Positions 41,945-51,580 of a DNA stretch of 64,000 bases are shown piece after piece. Positions within the stretch are counted from its first letter, which is position 1. Every line of letters starts with the position of its first letter. Both the position numbers and the translations under genes were made by a program. The stretch is from Chrysophaeum taylorii (taxonomy: Eukaryota; Sar; Pelagophyceae; Pelagomonadales; Pelagomonadaceae), in assembly GCA_029834535.1 (NCBI GenBank), contig JAQMWT010000344.1, positions 186,001 through 250,000 of the forward strand, in the 5' to 3' direction. Under the pieces are notes generated by a model, which saw nothing but the letters and a program-made list of their open reading frames with translations, ran no database searches and had not been told where the DNA came from.

Positions 41945-42574
41945 TCAACGAACTCGATCCGCGTTCACATAGACCGACCGACCAGTCTCGCCTTGCCTCT
42001 TCTCTTCTCTCCTCTGGGGACCTGCCGCTTTAGCAAGAAACGACGCCCGAGCGCCTTCTTCCGTCGAGGCCTGCGTGCTGCTTCGGGCGACGCACGCACG
42101 TCGTCCCCGCTGACGCGCCTCACCTGACGCCACTGCCATCCGCCCGGAGGGGGGGGCTAGAGGATCTGTCCTCGCCGACCGTTGCGTGAGCGTGGTGGTT
42201 GTCGGCTCCGAAACTTTTTTTTGGGGGCCGTGGCGCGCGATTTTCTTCAGGCGCGCTGCCTTCGCAGTCTTGTCGATTGCTGCCTCGTCGCCCTGCTCGC
42301 GTGCCACGCGATTAACCGCTCGAGCGTCGCGCTTTCGGCGCTCTTCCTTCGTAGCCTTGTCGATTGCACCCTCGTCGCCCTGCGCCCGAGCCGCGAGATC
42401 GGCCGCTCGAACGTCGCGCATCCGCTGTGCGTTCGTCGCGGCCCTCAGAACCGCGGACTCGTCGCCCTGGAGTCGCAGTGCCCTCTCGCGCGCCCGCCGC
42501 TCTTTTTGCAGAACAAACGCCAACGGTCTTCGACGTCTCTCGAACCAAGCCAGATCTCGAGGGTTTAGAATAAT
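41945..42574 (-). CDS. Charged repeat protein, 5' part unresolved
   Basis: Minus-strand frame open from 42574 without an ATG at its head, so an upstream exon is likely or the gene is broken. It reads three related units of about 28 residues, each containing the block QGDE(S/G/A)A(V/I), for example AREQGDEAAIDKTAKAARL and ARAQGDEGAIDKATKEERR. They are encoded by an imperfect 84-bp tandem repeat. The tail is Arg/Ala/Ser-rich. The charged helices may form a single alpha-helix or coiled coil. The family is not recognised. Confidence 0.4.
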   Translation of the reverse strand: MILNPRDLAWFERRRRPLAFVLQKERRARERALRLQGDESAVLRAATNAQRMRDVRAADLAARAQGDEGAIDKATKEERRKRDARAVNRVAREQGDEAAIDKTAKAARLKKIARHGPQKKVSEPTTTTLTQRSARTDPLAPPSGRMAVASGEARQRGRRACVARSSTQASTEEGARASFLAKAAGPQRREEKRQGETGRSVYVNADRVR

Positions 42575-42586
42575 TCAAAAATTACG

Positions 42587-43352
42587 TTGGATGCCGTTGG
42601 AACTGCCGTTGACGTTGAGTACACCACGGCCGGACTCGTCGGCGCCGCGCAGGACCGCTACACGTCCCACGGAAGATCCCCCAAGGCGATGACCCTGCAG
42701 AAATGGAGCGAGAATGGGGTCCTCCTTGACTCGGTTCTGCGCGCGTGGCTGGAGAACCGGCCTGACCAGGCGGAGCACGGCAGGACAACGCGCGCTTGTT
42801 CAGCACTTGCACATAGTCTCCTGCTCCGGATCCACCGCCTCTTTGTACAATAAAGCCGCGAGTCAGCGTTACGTCATGCTCCACAAAAATTAGGCTACCG
42901 TCACTACTTCGAGCGGCGACCCAAGGAGGCGGGTATCCTTGAGGTGACCAAGCCGACCAGGGAGAGTGACGTGTCCCGCGCTCGTCGGATCGCCGACGGG
43001 CATGGTTCGAGGCCATGCTGTCAGACCTCCTGGGCAAGCGCAATAGAGCCCTAGAGGCTGCCCGCGCCTCTTTAATACTAGGCTAAGCTCCAGCGCGCCG
43101 AGAACCATAAACGCGCCAAGCAGGCCGCGGCCTACAGGGACCTCCTGGCCGCCTGGGCGCGATGCAAGAACGGCTCCATCTATCTGCGAGGATCTCCCGA
43201 CCGGTGTGGAGGCTCGCGACGCCCGCCACCTCATTACGAGACCGGCTTCGGCTTGAAGAAGAAACAAGCCCTGCGGGGAGAAGAAGTGTGGAGCCGAGCG
43301 CGAAGCGGCCTCCGCTGCCGATGTCGACTTCAACGTCCACGACGGTGACGGG
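42587..43352 (+). pseudogene. Broken or unresolved multi-exon coding region
   Basis: Protein-like runs appear in changing frames: MDAVGTAVDVEYTTAGLVG (from 42590), SLYNKAASQRYVMLHKN (about 42838), GYRHYFERRPKEAGILEV (about 42893), WFEAMLSDLLGKRNRALEAA (about 43001) and LQRAENHKRAKQAAAYRDLL (from 43088). Two junctions lie at TTAG or CTAG followed by G and could be acceptors, but the donors do not fit cleanly. It is either a real gene with introns I cannot place or a pseudogene. The helical charged segments look like a scaffold or RNA-processing protein; no family is assigned. Confidence 0.35.
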
Positions 43353-43689
43353 CCTGCGGACGCCGCCGACGGCGGCGGGCCTGCGGATGCCGCCGACTAG
43401 GTCGACCAGGTATGTCGTCGACGTTTACTCTATTATTGCACCAGCCGGCTTTCCGACGCCCACCGGGCCTCACGCGACCCACAACAACGCGGCTCCTTTG
43501 CTCCGGCAGCGACTCTTCTCGTGGCTAGCACCATCTGAAGCTCCACATGATAATTTCGGCCTCCTGTTGTCGTCGTCGAGCCTCAGCCCGTCGAAAGTCG
43601 ACTGGGTCTCGGTTTGTCCTTGGTCGTCGCGCGTGGCTTGTGGTGGGGTGCGGTGGGAAATAATTATAAGTCCCTGGCAAAATTATTTT

Positions 43690-45819
43690 TTATGTGGTCA
43701 AGCCAGTACCTTCGCGCGTTCTTCTGGTCAGAGAGCAGAGGAGGTGGGGGTCGATAAGGGGCGCGACTGCGGCGAAGTAGACGAGGGAGGCGTCGTCGCG
43801 AGGTTGGGGTCGGCCGGAGAGCGCGCGGTGCACGGCGACCTCGAGCTTTTTGCCGTTGGAAGTGGTGGGGATCGCCGGACACCAGCAGATCGCGTGCGGG
43901 ACGTGGCGCGGCGAGGCGCCCACGCGGACGCGGGTGGCGAGGTCGGCAACGAGGTCCGACGGTGGGCGCGCGAGATCGATTAGAGACGCTTCGTCGCCGG
44001 CTCGGGCCGCCGCTTCGAGACGGGCGGCGAGGCCGTCGTCGGCGGCGGCGACGAAGAGAACGACGCGCGTATCCATCACGCCGTCTGTCGTGGTGTATGG
44101 CTGTCCGGCGACGATGCAATGCGACGCGTCCGAAAGCGCGTTGTAGATGTCGGCCGTACCTGCGGGGCGTGAGGTCCTTTATCCGGGGAACGTACCCAGC
44201 CGCACGCCCCCGGGGTTGAGGGTCGCGTCGGATCGACCGTGGACGACGAAACCACCCTCTTCGTCCCGGTGACACCAGTCGCCGTGGCGCCAGACAGCAC
44301 CTCCCCCAAAGTCGGGCGCGAAATAGGTCGCGCGGTACCGCGTACCGTCGTCGTCGCCGAGAAAGGCGAGAGGAGCGCTCGGGAACGGGGTCTCGCAGCA
44401 CAGCTCGCCCGCGCGGCCGGCCTCGAGCGATCGAGTGCCCGTATCGGCGTCTCTCACGTCGACCTTGAGGCCGAGGCCCGCGCATTGGAGCGTTTCCTCG
44501 CGCACGGGAAGCCACGGGCACCCGGTGACGAACGAGCCGTTGAGGTCGGTGCCGCCGCTCGTCGACACGAGCGGAACGTTCGGGAAAGCGCGCGCGGCCC
44601 ACTCGAACGTCGCCGGCGCGCAGGGGCTCCCCGTCGAGCCGAGCGCGCGTAGGCTCGGCATGTGGGGTGTCACCCCGGCCTTGGCGCACGCCGCGAGGTG
44701 GCGCGCCGACGATCCGAACAGAGCACAGCCTCGAGCGAGCTCGAAGAGCCGCGTCTCGCCGCCGTACGTAGGGTCGCCGTCGTAGAGGACCGCCGTGCCG
44801 CCGGTCGCGAGCGACGACCCTATCAACCAATTCCACATCATCCACCCGGTCGTCGAAAACCAGAACGCAGAATCCGCCGACCGCAGGTCAAAGTGGTAGG
44901 CCGCTTCCTTGGCGTGACCGAGCGTCGCCCCGACGCCCTGCGACATGCACTTGGGCCGCCCCGTCGTACCGGACGAAAACATGACGTAGACGGGCCGGTC
45001 GAACCCCGCACGCGCGTACGAGAGCTCGGCGGCGGTCGAGGCGTAGTCGTCGATCGCCACCGCGCGCCATGCCGCCGGGAGACCGTCGACGTTTCCGCCG
45101 ACTACGACGCACCTCCGAACCGAAGGCAAACTGATTCCGCCGAGCTTGCGCGTGACGTCGTGGCTCGCGCCGCGATACGTCGATCGCGCGTGTGTCACGA
45201 GCACCGACGGCGCTACCTGATCGAGACGTTCGTGGATGCCCACCTCGCCAAAGTCGGGGGAGATCGAACTCCAGGAAGCGCCAAGGCTTGCCGAGGCCAG
45301 CATCGCCGCGACCGCCCATTCGTCGTTGTTGACCACGCCCGCGACCCGAGCGCCAGGCCCGACGCCGTCGTCCCGCATCGCCGCAGCCAGCGCACCGACA
45401 AGACGCTTCAGCTCGCCATAGCTCACGACCCTCCTTGTGTCGGAGCCTTCGGACGTCACGACCAGCGCCTCCAGCGTCTCTGGCTTGCCCTCGAGCAAAA
45501 TCTCCGCGTGATTCACGCGCGCATCCGGGAACCACTCGATCGCGCCGGGCGACCCTGAAGCGCGCCATTCCCGCGAGCCCCCGTCCTCCACTCCCAGCTC
45601 GCCGACAAGCCTTAGATCTTCGAAAACTTCGCGCCAGAATCGTCCTGGTCTCAATACAGACCACCTATGAAGCCGCTCGTAATCGCGCCCATCGTACCGC
45701 GTGAACGCCCCCTCCTGACCGCATCGCCTCGCGATTCTGTTAGCGAACCGAGTTAGATTCGACTCGAGCACGCGCTCGCGCTCCGGCGTGTACACCACAC
45801 GTTTAAGACCGTGACGCAT
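43690..45819 (-). CDS. AACS: Acetoacetyl-CoA synthetase
   Basis: Two exons (45819-44196 and 44159-43690) around a 36-bp intron (GTACGT..CGCAG), 697 residues from the ATG at 45819. The enzyme activates acetoacetate to acetoacetyl-CoA with ATP in the cytosol, feeding sterol and fatty-acid synthesis. ANL-family motifs are in order: FSSGTTGRPKCMSQG (P-loop), FSTTGWMMWNW, GSTGSP, TSGGTDLNGSF and GDWCHRDEEGGFVVHGRSD. The intron splits NPGGVRLG from TADIYNAL, and SNGKKLEVAVHR carries the catalytic Lys. The long N-terminal segment before the core and SRDRPVYVMF-type spacing fit AACS rather than acetyl-CoA synthetase. The C-terminal end differs from the usual. Confidence 0.92.
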
Positions 45820-46035
45820 ATCCTGTAATACTATAATAACCCCACCCCTCGTGTCCCCACACAACGCACCAAGACCCTCCTTACATTGTAAAACCCCTAC
45901 GATACGTGGCCACGGCGCTGGGATTAGCCTACACCCCATGCACCGGTTGGCCTATAGCTAGTTTGCGATTCGTGGCTGAGAAAGCTACTATTAATAAGTC
46001 GGTTTTTTTGGGCGCTTGACGTTTCGAGCTATAAC

Positions 46036-46349
46036 TGCAGAGAAATCTGCTGCCTCTTACCCTTATCCGTCCGTTGAGAACGTGATCTCTTCCTTACCCT
46101 TCTTCTTCCTTTCTACACAGTCAATTAGTCCTCTGATTCGTGCTCAAGCTCATCATCATGGTCTAGCGCGTCCCGAGGTATGTCGCACTACACACTTAAC
46201 CTTTCTCGTGTAGTTCTAGATGCCGCCTGTCGTGTTTTGAGGATAGAGGGAACATACCTTTCATTCCCCGAATTAAATACTTCCAGACGTTCATGATGAG
46301 ATGGGATGGTTTCCCAGGTGACTTACCACTGCATGCTAAATGCTCTGCA
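46036..46349 (+). repeat. 5' LTR
   Basis: It begins TGCAGAGAAATCTG and ends GCTCTGCA. It is roughly nine-tenths identical by eye to the 3' LTR, including the blocks TTATCCGTCCGTTGAGAACG and CGCGTCCCGAGGTA. Confidence 0.9.
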
Positions 46350-46363
46350 GGTTATGGGCCCAG
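46350..46363 (+). promoter_or_regulatory. Primer-binding site, initiator tRNA-Met anticodon-arm type
   Basis: GGTTATGGGCCCAG follows the LTR directly. Its complement CTGGGCCCATAACC is the anticodon stem-loop of eukaryotic initiator tRNA-Met (anticodon CAU). Drosophila copia is known to be primed by a 5' half of this tRNA cut in the anticodon loop. The same mechanism is inferred here. Confidence 0.8.
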
Positions 46364-46872
46364 GCGGGTCCTTGAGAAACCATGTGTCAACGCGTGCACG
46401 TAACCTATGGGTTTTGGACTGTTACCGCGCCGGTCCAGCCTCGCCACGCAAACACGCTTGTCAATATAACGCCATTACCATTGGGCTGTATATAGCATAT
46501 TTTGCACACGTGATCGTGTAACCTTGTGTGCACCTGTTCATAGTATCGTATTGTCATGTTAATGTTGAAATTTGTGTAAGTTGGCTAGCCTGTACTCTTG
46601 CACACATGTTATGGAATATTTTGGGTACGTCCACTCGTACATTCCATGGCAATGCACCTAACAAGCTCCTTGAGAGCACCAAAATAACCAGCTGCCATGA
46701 GTGACTACGCTTAGCGACACTACTCTGGACTCACAGCTTGCACAGTTGTCAAATAGACATTTTTCCATCGATAACGCATGAGTGTACATAGACACCGATA
46801 GACAGACCCCCTTATGAATGTCTAGACAGTGTCAACTGCGTGACTGAACCCACTGGTTCCCCGTCAACTGCT

Positions 46873-47674
46873 ATGGCAGAACACGCAGCACGAGCCGCAC
46901 CCAAGACGATCACAGGTGCGGACATACTATCCTCCGGAATCAAATTCTCGATCGCGTTTTCCTGGAATGGAAGACCGATAGGGCTGCTGATCTCCATTTA
47001 GCTGTTGATGAACTGCCCCTGAGTATCAGGAATGGCACTTCACCAATGAAGCTTTCCCCAACTTACCTGACGCAGAAGTAGTTCAGCTAGCTACTGCCTG
47101 TTACGACAATGAAGTCAAGGCATTACGCCCTGAAATCAATCTTCGTTTCTTAGAAGAGGAACGAATCTTAAATCGCGCGCACCCAAAAGCATTAGCTTTT
47201 GACACCCGCGTTCGTGCCCCTGTTACCATGTTCTCGTTAACTGCTGCTGATTGGCACACTTATCAGAACACGTATGCTGCATTCTTGCATACTTACTTAA
47301 ATCTTGAAAGTGTTGGAAAACCAGCACTTGCGGCCTGGCCCGCCATCAATGAAGTGTATAACAAAAGTTATGTGCCCAACAAGGCTCGCGCCATTATGCT
47401 CATTGCCTTTAGTCACAACGAGTCTGTTACGACTACTGATATGTCCTACCCGAAACAGCAGTTTAACTCTGTTGTTTATAATCCTAACTGGTATGTCCAT
47501 GTCTTTATTGAAGCTGTCCTAGCATTTAGGCAAATCTCTTACCAACTTAACCAGGAAGAGACCGACCTTCAATTCGACTTTGGTACTCTTTGTAAAAAAA
47601 TTTATGAAGAGATACATCGGCATTATGCTGATAATACGAGCAACCATCGTTACGATCGCGGTTGGGTAGACTAG
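46873..47674 (+). pseudogene. Gag-like region, frameshifted
   Basis: An ATG at 46873 opens MAEHAARAAPKTITGADILS. The frame is lost near 46990 and resumes as FTNEAFPNLPDAEVVQLATA and, from 47228, an open frame of 148 residues (TAADWHTYQNTYAAFLHTYL, YNPNWYVHVFIEAVLAFRQI). Position after the PBS and the helical, aromatic-rich composition suit a capsid protein. There is no zinc knuckle in this part. Assignment rests on position. Confidence 0.5.
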
Positions 47675-48117
47675 TGTTATATGTATGAAACTCGATCTTC
47701 ATCTCGGCCTGTGCCAGACGCTGAACGATTGTGTCACCCTACCAACCCTAGCTATATCTTAGAATACGCATTAGACATATATAATGTAGTATCAAATGGG
47801 TCGAACAAAAGACGCTTTACTACTGACAAACACGCTGGATCTATCAGACAAAAGTCTGACTCAAACTGCAAACGCCCTTGCGTCCATTACGTCTTCTCAA
47901 CCTGAACATCCTCCACGTTTAACGCTAGACGCTTGCGTAACTCTAACGATGCACGCCAGCCTTTCTCTCGCAGCGACTTATCGTATTGTCGTTCTGGTGA
48001 TTCTTATGTCACCAAGAAAACTGCTGGACAGTCCCATGACCGTCCAATTTACCCTCGCACTTTCGACAGGTCCTCTCGATCTAATATGAAATTATTGGAC
48101 CGAACGAAGCACACACC

Positions 48118-48840
48118 ATGAATACACTGCAAGAGCAGTGTAGTGAACTTACGAAGCATGTGACAGACAATGATATCACGGCTCAGCTACAACAGAACAT
48201 CACCAAGTTATTTGAGACTCTGTTGCAATCCGCCGATATTCTATCAACCACATCTACTGAGGACAATGGTGACTTACTTCGTCTAAACGAACAGCTCATG
48301 TTTGCAGAAGACATCATTTATGATGTAGACGTTCATCTATCCTCGACCGAAAAGTCGTTATACTACGTGGAGCCACAACACCATACTGTTGCTACTGCTC
48401 CCACCCCAAAGGCAACTCCTCCTACTACAGATACCAAGAGTGCCTCCAACACGCAGCGTAATCCCTCTGATATAGTGCCTAACTTCTTTGCTGCTTCCGC
48501 CATCTCGACGTTACCACCAGCGTTACTGCCTTCGCTATCTTCACAGGTCCAATCAGCCATTAACCAACCACAAGCCGAAACCACAAGGGATGTCGATAAG
48601 ACCTCGCTATCATCATTTGATATGAAGTACGGCATGGCTGATGAGGCTGACGAACCATCACCACCTGTTCAACCGATTATCATTCCAACTAACCTATTAT
48701 TTCTGGATAGCGTCACTGCCAGTCTCTCCACTACTTGCCCGCATTCGGAAATTGCACTTCTAACGAAATATATGAAGGTAAACAGCGTCCCCAATATTGT
48801 TCCTTTTTATATTTTGACTCTTGTGCTATCATATCGTTAA
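48118..48840 (+). CDS. Retroelement ORF (gag C-terminal part or linker)
   Basis: 240 residues. The N-terminus is coiled-coil-like (LTKHVTDNDITAQLQQNITK), then comes a Thr/Pro/Ser-rich linker and a more ordered end (TASLSTTCPHSEIALLTKYM). It overlaps the protease-like frame by about 100 bp in another frame. No zinc knuckle is visible. Probably part of the Gag-Pol precursor. Confidence 0.45.
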   Translation: MNTLQEQCSELTKHVTDNDITAQLQQNITKLFETLLQSADILSTTSTEDNGDLLRLNEQLMFAEDIIYDVDVHLSSTEKSLYYVEPQHHTVATAPTPKATPPTTDTKSASNTQRNPSDIVPNFFAASAISTLPPALLPSLSSQVQSAINQPQAETTRDVDKTSLSSFDMKYGMADEADEPSPPVQPIIIPTNLLFLDSVTASLSTTCPHSEIALLTKYMKVNSVPNIVPFYILTLVLSYR

Positions 48841-49112
48841 TGTCCAGCTACGACTATGCGATTCCAAATCATATTATTCCACTGGATCCCAAATACGCGC
48901 CGATTATTATACAAACTGCCACTGGACAACAACGTGCCTCACATATGATGTTAACACGTAATATAGTTGTCCCACTACTAGATCATCCACAAATCGGTTA
49001 CGTGAAGATTGACTTCGCTTTATGTCTTCAGCCAGTGCACAACCGACATCTCGCTATATTTAGCATGCTCAAGTGGAACCAGACGAACTTGACCACTGTG
49101 TTCAGTGATTGA
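48735..49112 (+). CDS. Retroelement aspartic-protease-like region
   Basis: Frame -1 relative to the preceding ORF. The segment FLYFDSCAIISLMS occupies the place of the D-S/T-G active-site loop of copia proteases, followed by PLDPKYAPIIIQTATGQQR (flap-like) and IGYVKIDFALCL. The glycine of D-S-G is Cys here, which would be expected to harm activity. Position between gag and integrase supports the call. Confidence 0.5.
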   Translation: MPAFGNCTSNEIYEGKQRPQYCSFLYFDSCAIISLMSSYDYAIPNHIIPLDPKYAPIIIQTATGQQRASHMMLTRNIVVPLLDHPQIGYVKIDFALCLQPVHNRHLAIFSMLKWNQTNLTTVFSD

Positions 49113-49418
49113 TCTGAGCCAAAGCTCAGCGCTGTCACGAGCCGCATAGACAAAGATATGCGTATTCCCGTACATTACGTAACATCTAACTTGCCTGCTC
49201 TCCGTTGTCTCACCTACAACATCGCTCGCGACAAGCAACTCGAACTGTGCTCCCTCGCATTTCCGCTCAAGCGATACCACGAAAACAGGGATCTACTGGC
49301 ATATTATAACTATCTCCTCAAGAGAGTTTTACCAGATCGCCCGTGGATTCGCCCGTTGGTTCTTAATCTTCGGAATCAGAACAAATTCATTCAGCAAAAC
49401 ACTCCGCCATTAACATGA

Positions 49419-51580
49419 ATGCTTTCTCGCCCAGTGTTTCTCTCACAAGAGCCCAATCTTCACAAACCCTCTGTCATGTTACTTTGTTCTGGTTTGTCAA
49501 CCCCAGCGTCCCTGTCTCAAGCCACTAATAACCTAGGCTTAAATATCAATGAAAAAGTTGTTGTTGAGTCTGATGATACGCTTGTTCGTATGTTACGCCA
49601 CCGTTTCCCTACAGTATTATTGTTTGAATCTCTCCCCGCCTTTATCAACCATATTCACCTAATCTCACCAGAGGAAAGGCGCAAAATTTATTGTGATATT
49701 ATTGAGATTACTCCTCCCTGCACCAACAGGAATCTACTAAAGCAGCATAAGACTGAAGACTTACACGGCCTGCTCGACGACCCTCTGCTCGACAGCATGC
49801 TGTCTGTCATCAAACTTCTCCAACCCTTGGTACTACTGGCTGAGATGACACCACCCCACAAGTACTGTCATCAAGACCACATAACTGTGGCCAATCTCAT
49901 CCATGCCACACTCGATTACTGTGTTGATGTTGTTGACAGGTTCCCGACCTACCTATGTGGCGACTACCAATCTAGGGAAAGATGGATCTGCATCGCACGC
50001 AGGTATTCTACTGGACCAATCAACATACTTTCATGGCCTATCCACCACCCACGCCCCTTCTTTAAGATCGTGGATGACATACAAGCCATTCCTAAACGAC
50101 TTTGGCTATCCAAGGATATTGCCAAAGACTGGATCCGGGTGTTCCCCGATCCCCCAGATGTCCCCGTTCCTAAAACGTTTGCACCTTACTCTCGCACAGG
50201 TTCTGTTCAGCTTACTATGACTGACCTTGAAACACTTAATTTATTATTTCTTCGCCTTCACTCACAACAGGCTCACGAGCACAACTGTGGCCAATCTCAT
50301 CCATGCCACACTCGATTACTGTGTTGATGTTGTTGACAGGTTCCCGACCTACCTCTGTGGCGACTACCAATCTAGGGAAAGATGGATCTGCATTGCACGC
50401 AGGTATTCTACTGGACCAATCAACATACTGCCATGGCCTATCCACCACCCACGCCCCTTCCTTCTTTAAGATCGTGGATGACATACAGGCCATTCCTAAA
50501 CGACTTTGGCTATCCAAACATATCGCCAAAGATTGGATCCGGGTGTTCCCCAATCCTCCATATGTCCCCGTTCCTAAAACGTTTGCACCTTACACTCGCA
50601 CAGGTTCTGTTCAGCTTACTATGACTGACCTTGAAACACTCAATATGTTATTTTTGCGCGTTCACTCACAACAGGCTCACGAGCAACGTACGCGCTCTGT
50701 TCAATCCGAGTGTACTTATCATTAGCTGTGTTTTAAACGCTCCTCCAGGATCCACTGCCACATGCAACTAACCCACTGCATGTTGTTGCTTTTACCATCC
50801 TCTATAACGTGTTTGCCAGATTGCACACTAACTCACCCACTCCTGTGTCCTATTACATATCCGTTTTCGAACCTGACCAACCGTCGCTTAGGTTACTACT
50901 TACAACCTCATCAACATCACATAATATCTACTTCCTAACCGGTGGCCACCACACTGACGGCAACATCACCATAGAAAACGCCGCCACCAAACATCATGCT
51001 TCCATTGACGCGTTTGGAAGCACGTATACGTTTACTGCCTCCAACGTCCCCCGCGACGGAGACAGATCTATATATTTGGAGCCGTTTACGGGTTACTTGT
51101 GGATAATCCTCAAGTTGGCTCCGCTGCCGCCTATGGCACCGCCATACAAAAGCTCTTGTCCAGATGCTCTCTTGTGATGCCTGGCTGCCTTACCTATAAG
51201 GCCACCAACAATTCTTTCGACTACAAGGATTCTCATTTGCTCTGGAAGATCACCACTTATCCCATAGTCGCTATACAGGGTATCTTCGTGGAAGTGACCG
51301 CAAACTCGGCTCTAAAATCCACTCCATGCTTGCTCCATTGCCCACCGTCCGAGGGTATGCAAACATAATCTTACTCAACCCTCGCAACGGGAAACTACGC
51401 TCTCCCACTCGACCGGAGTTGATTCGTGCTAACAACCACACCAAACAACAGGAATCTTTCCTCTTGTCTCTTCGTCACGACCTTTGCTGCGACATGCTCA
51501 GCAATGCTCTGCCTGCCGGTACGTACAGCACACACTGTACAAGCACCTCTCGCTCCTCGTTGCCGATATTAAATCCCTTA
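49419..51580 (+). pseudogene. Cytosine-C5 DNA methyltransferase-like domain in the retrotransposon
   Basis: The open part 49419-50327 shows C5-methyltransferase motifs: I LLCSGLSTP (about residue 21), II VVVESDD (Glu50), IV DIIEITPPC with the candidate catalytic Cys101, VI LAEMTPP (Glu142 for the ENV Glu) and VIII GDYQSRERW (184-188, the Q-x-R-x-R motif). After a target-recognition-type stretch broken by a 400-bp duplication and frameshifts (50809-51320), motif IX/X appears: RGYANIILLNPRNGKLRSPT, RPELIRAN, then DMLSNALPAG followed, after a further frame change, by the integrase ORF. The order and spacing fit a whole domain. This copy cannot encode it intact. Confidence 0.72.
49881..50684 (+). 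repeat. 400-bp tandem duplication within the methyltransferase region
   Basis: The segment 49881-50280 is repeated at 50281-50684 with few substitutions and a 4-bp insertion (CTTC near 50460) that shifts the frame. It duplicates motif VIII (QSRERW) and the following stretch. Confidence 0.9.
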
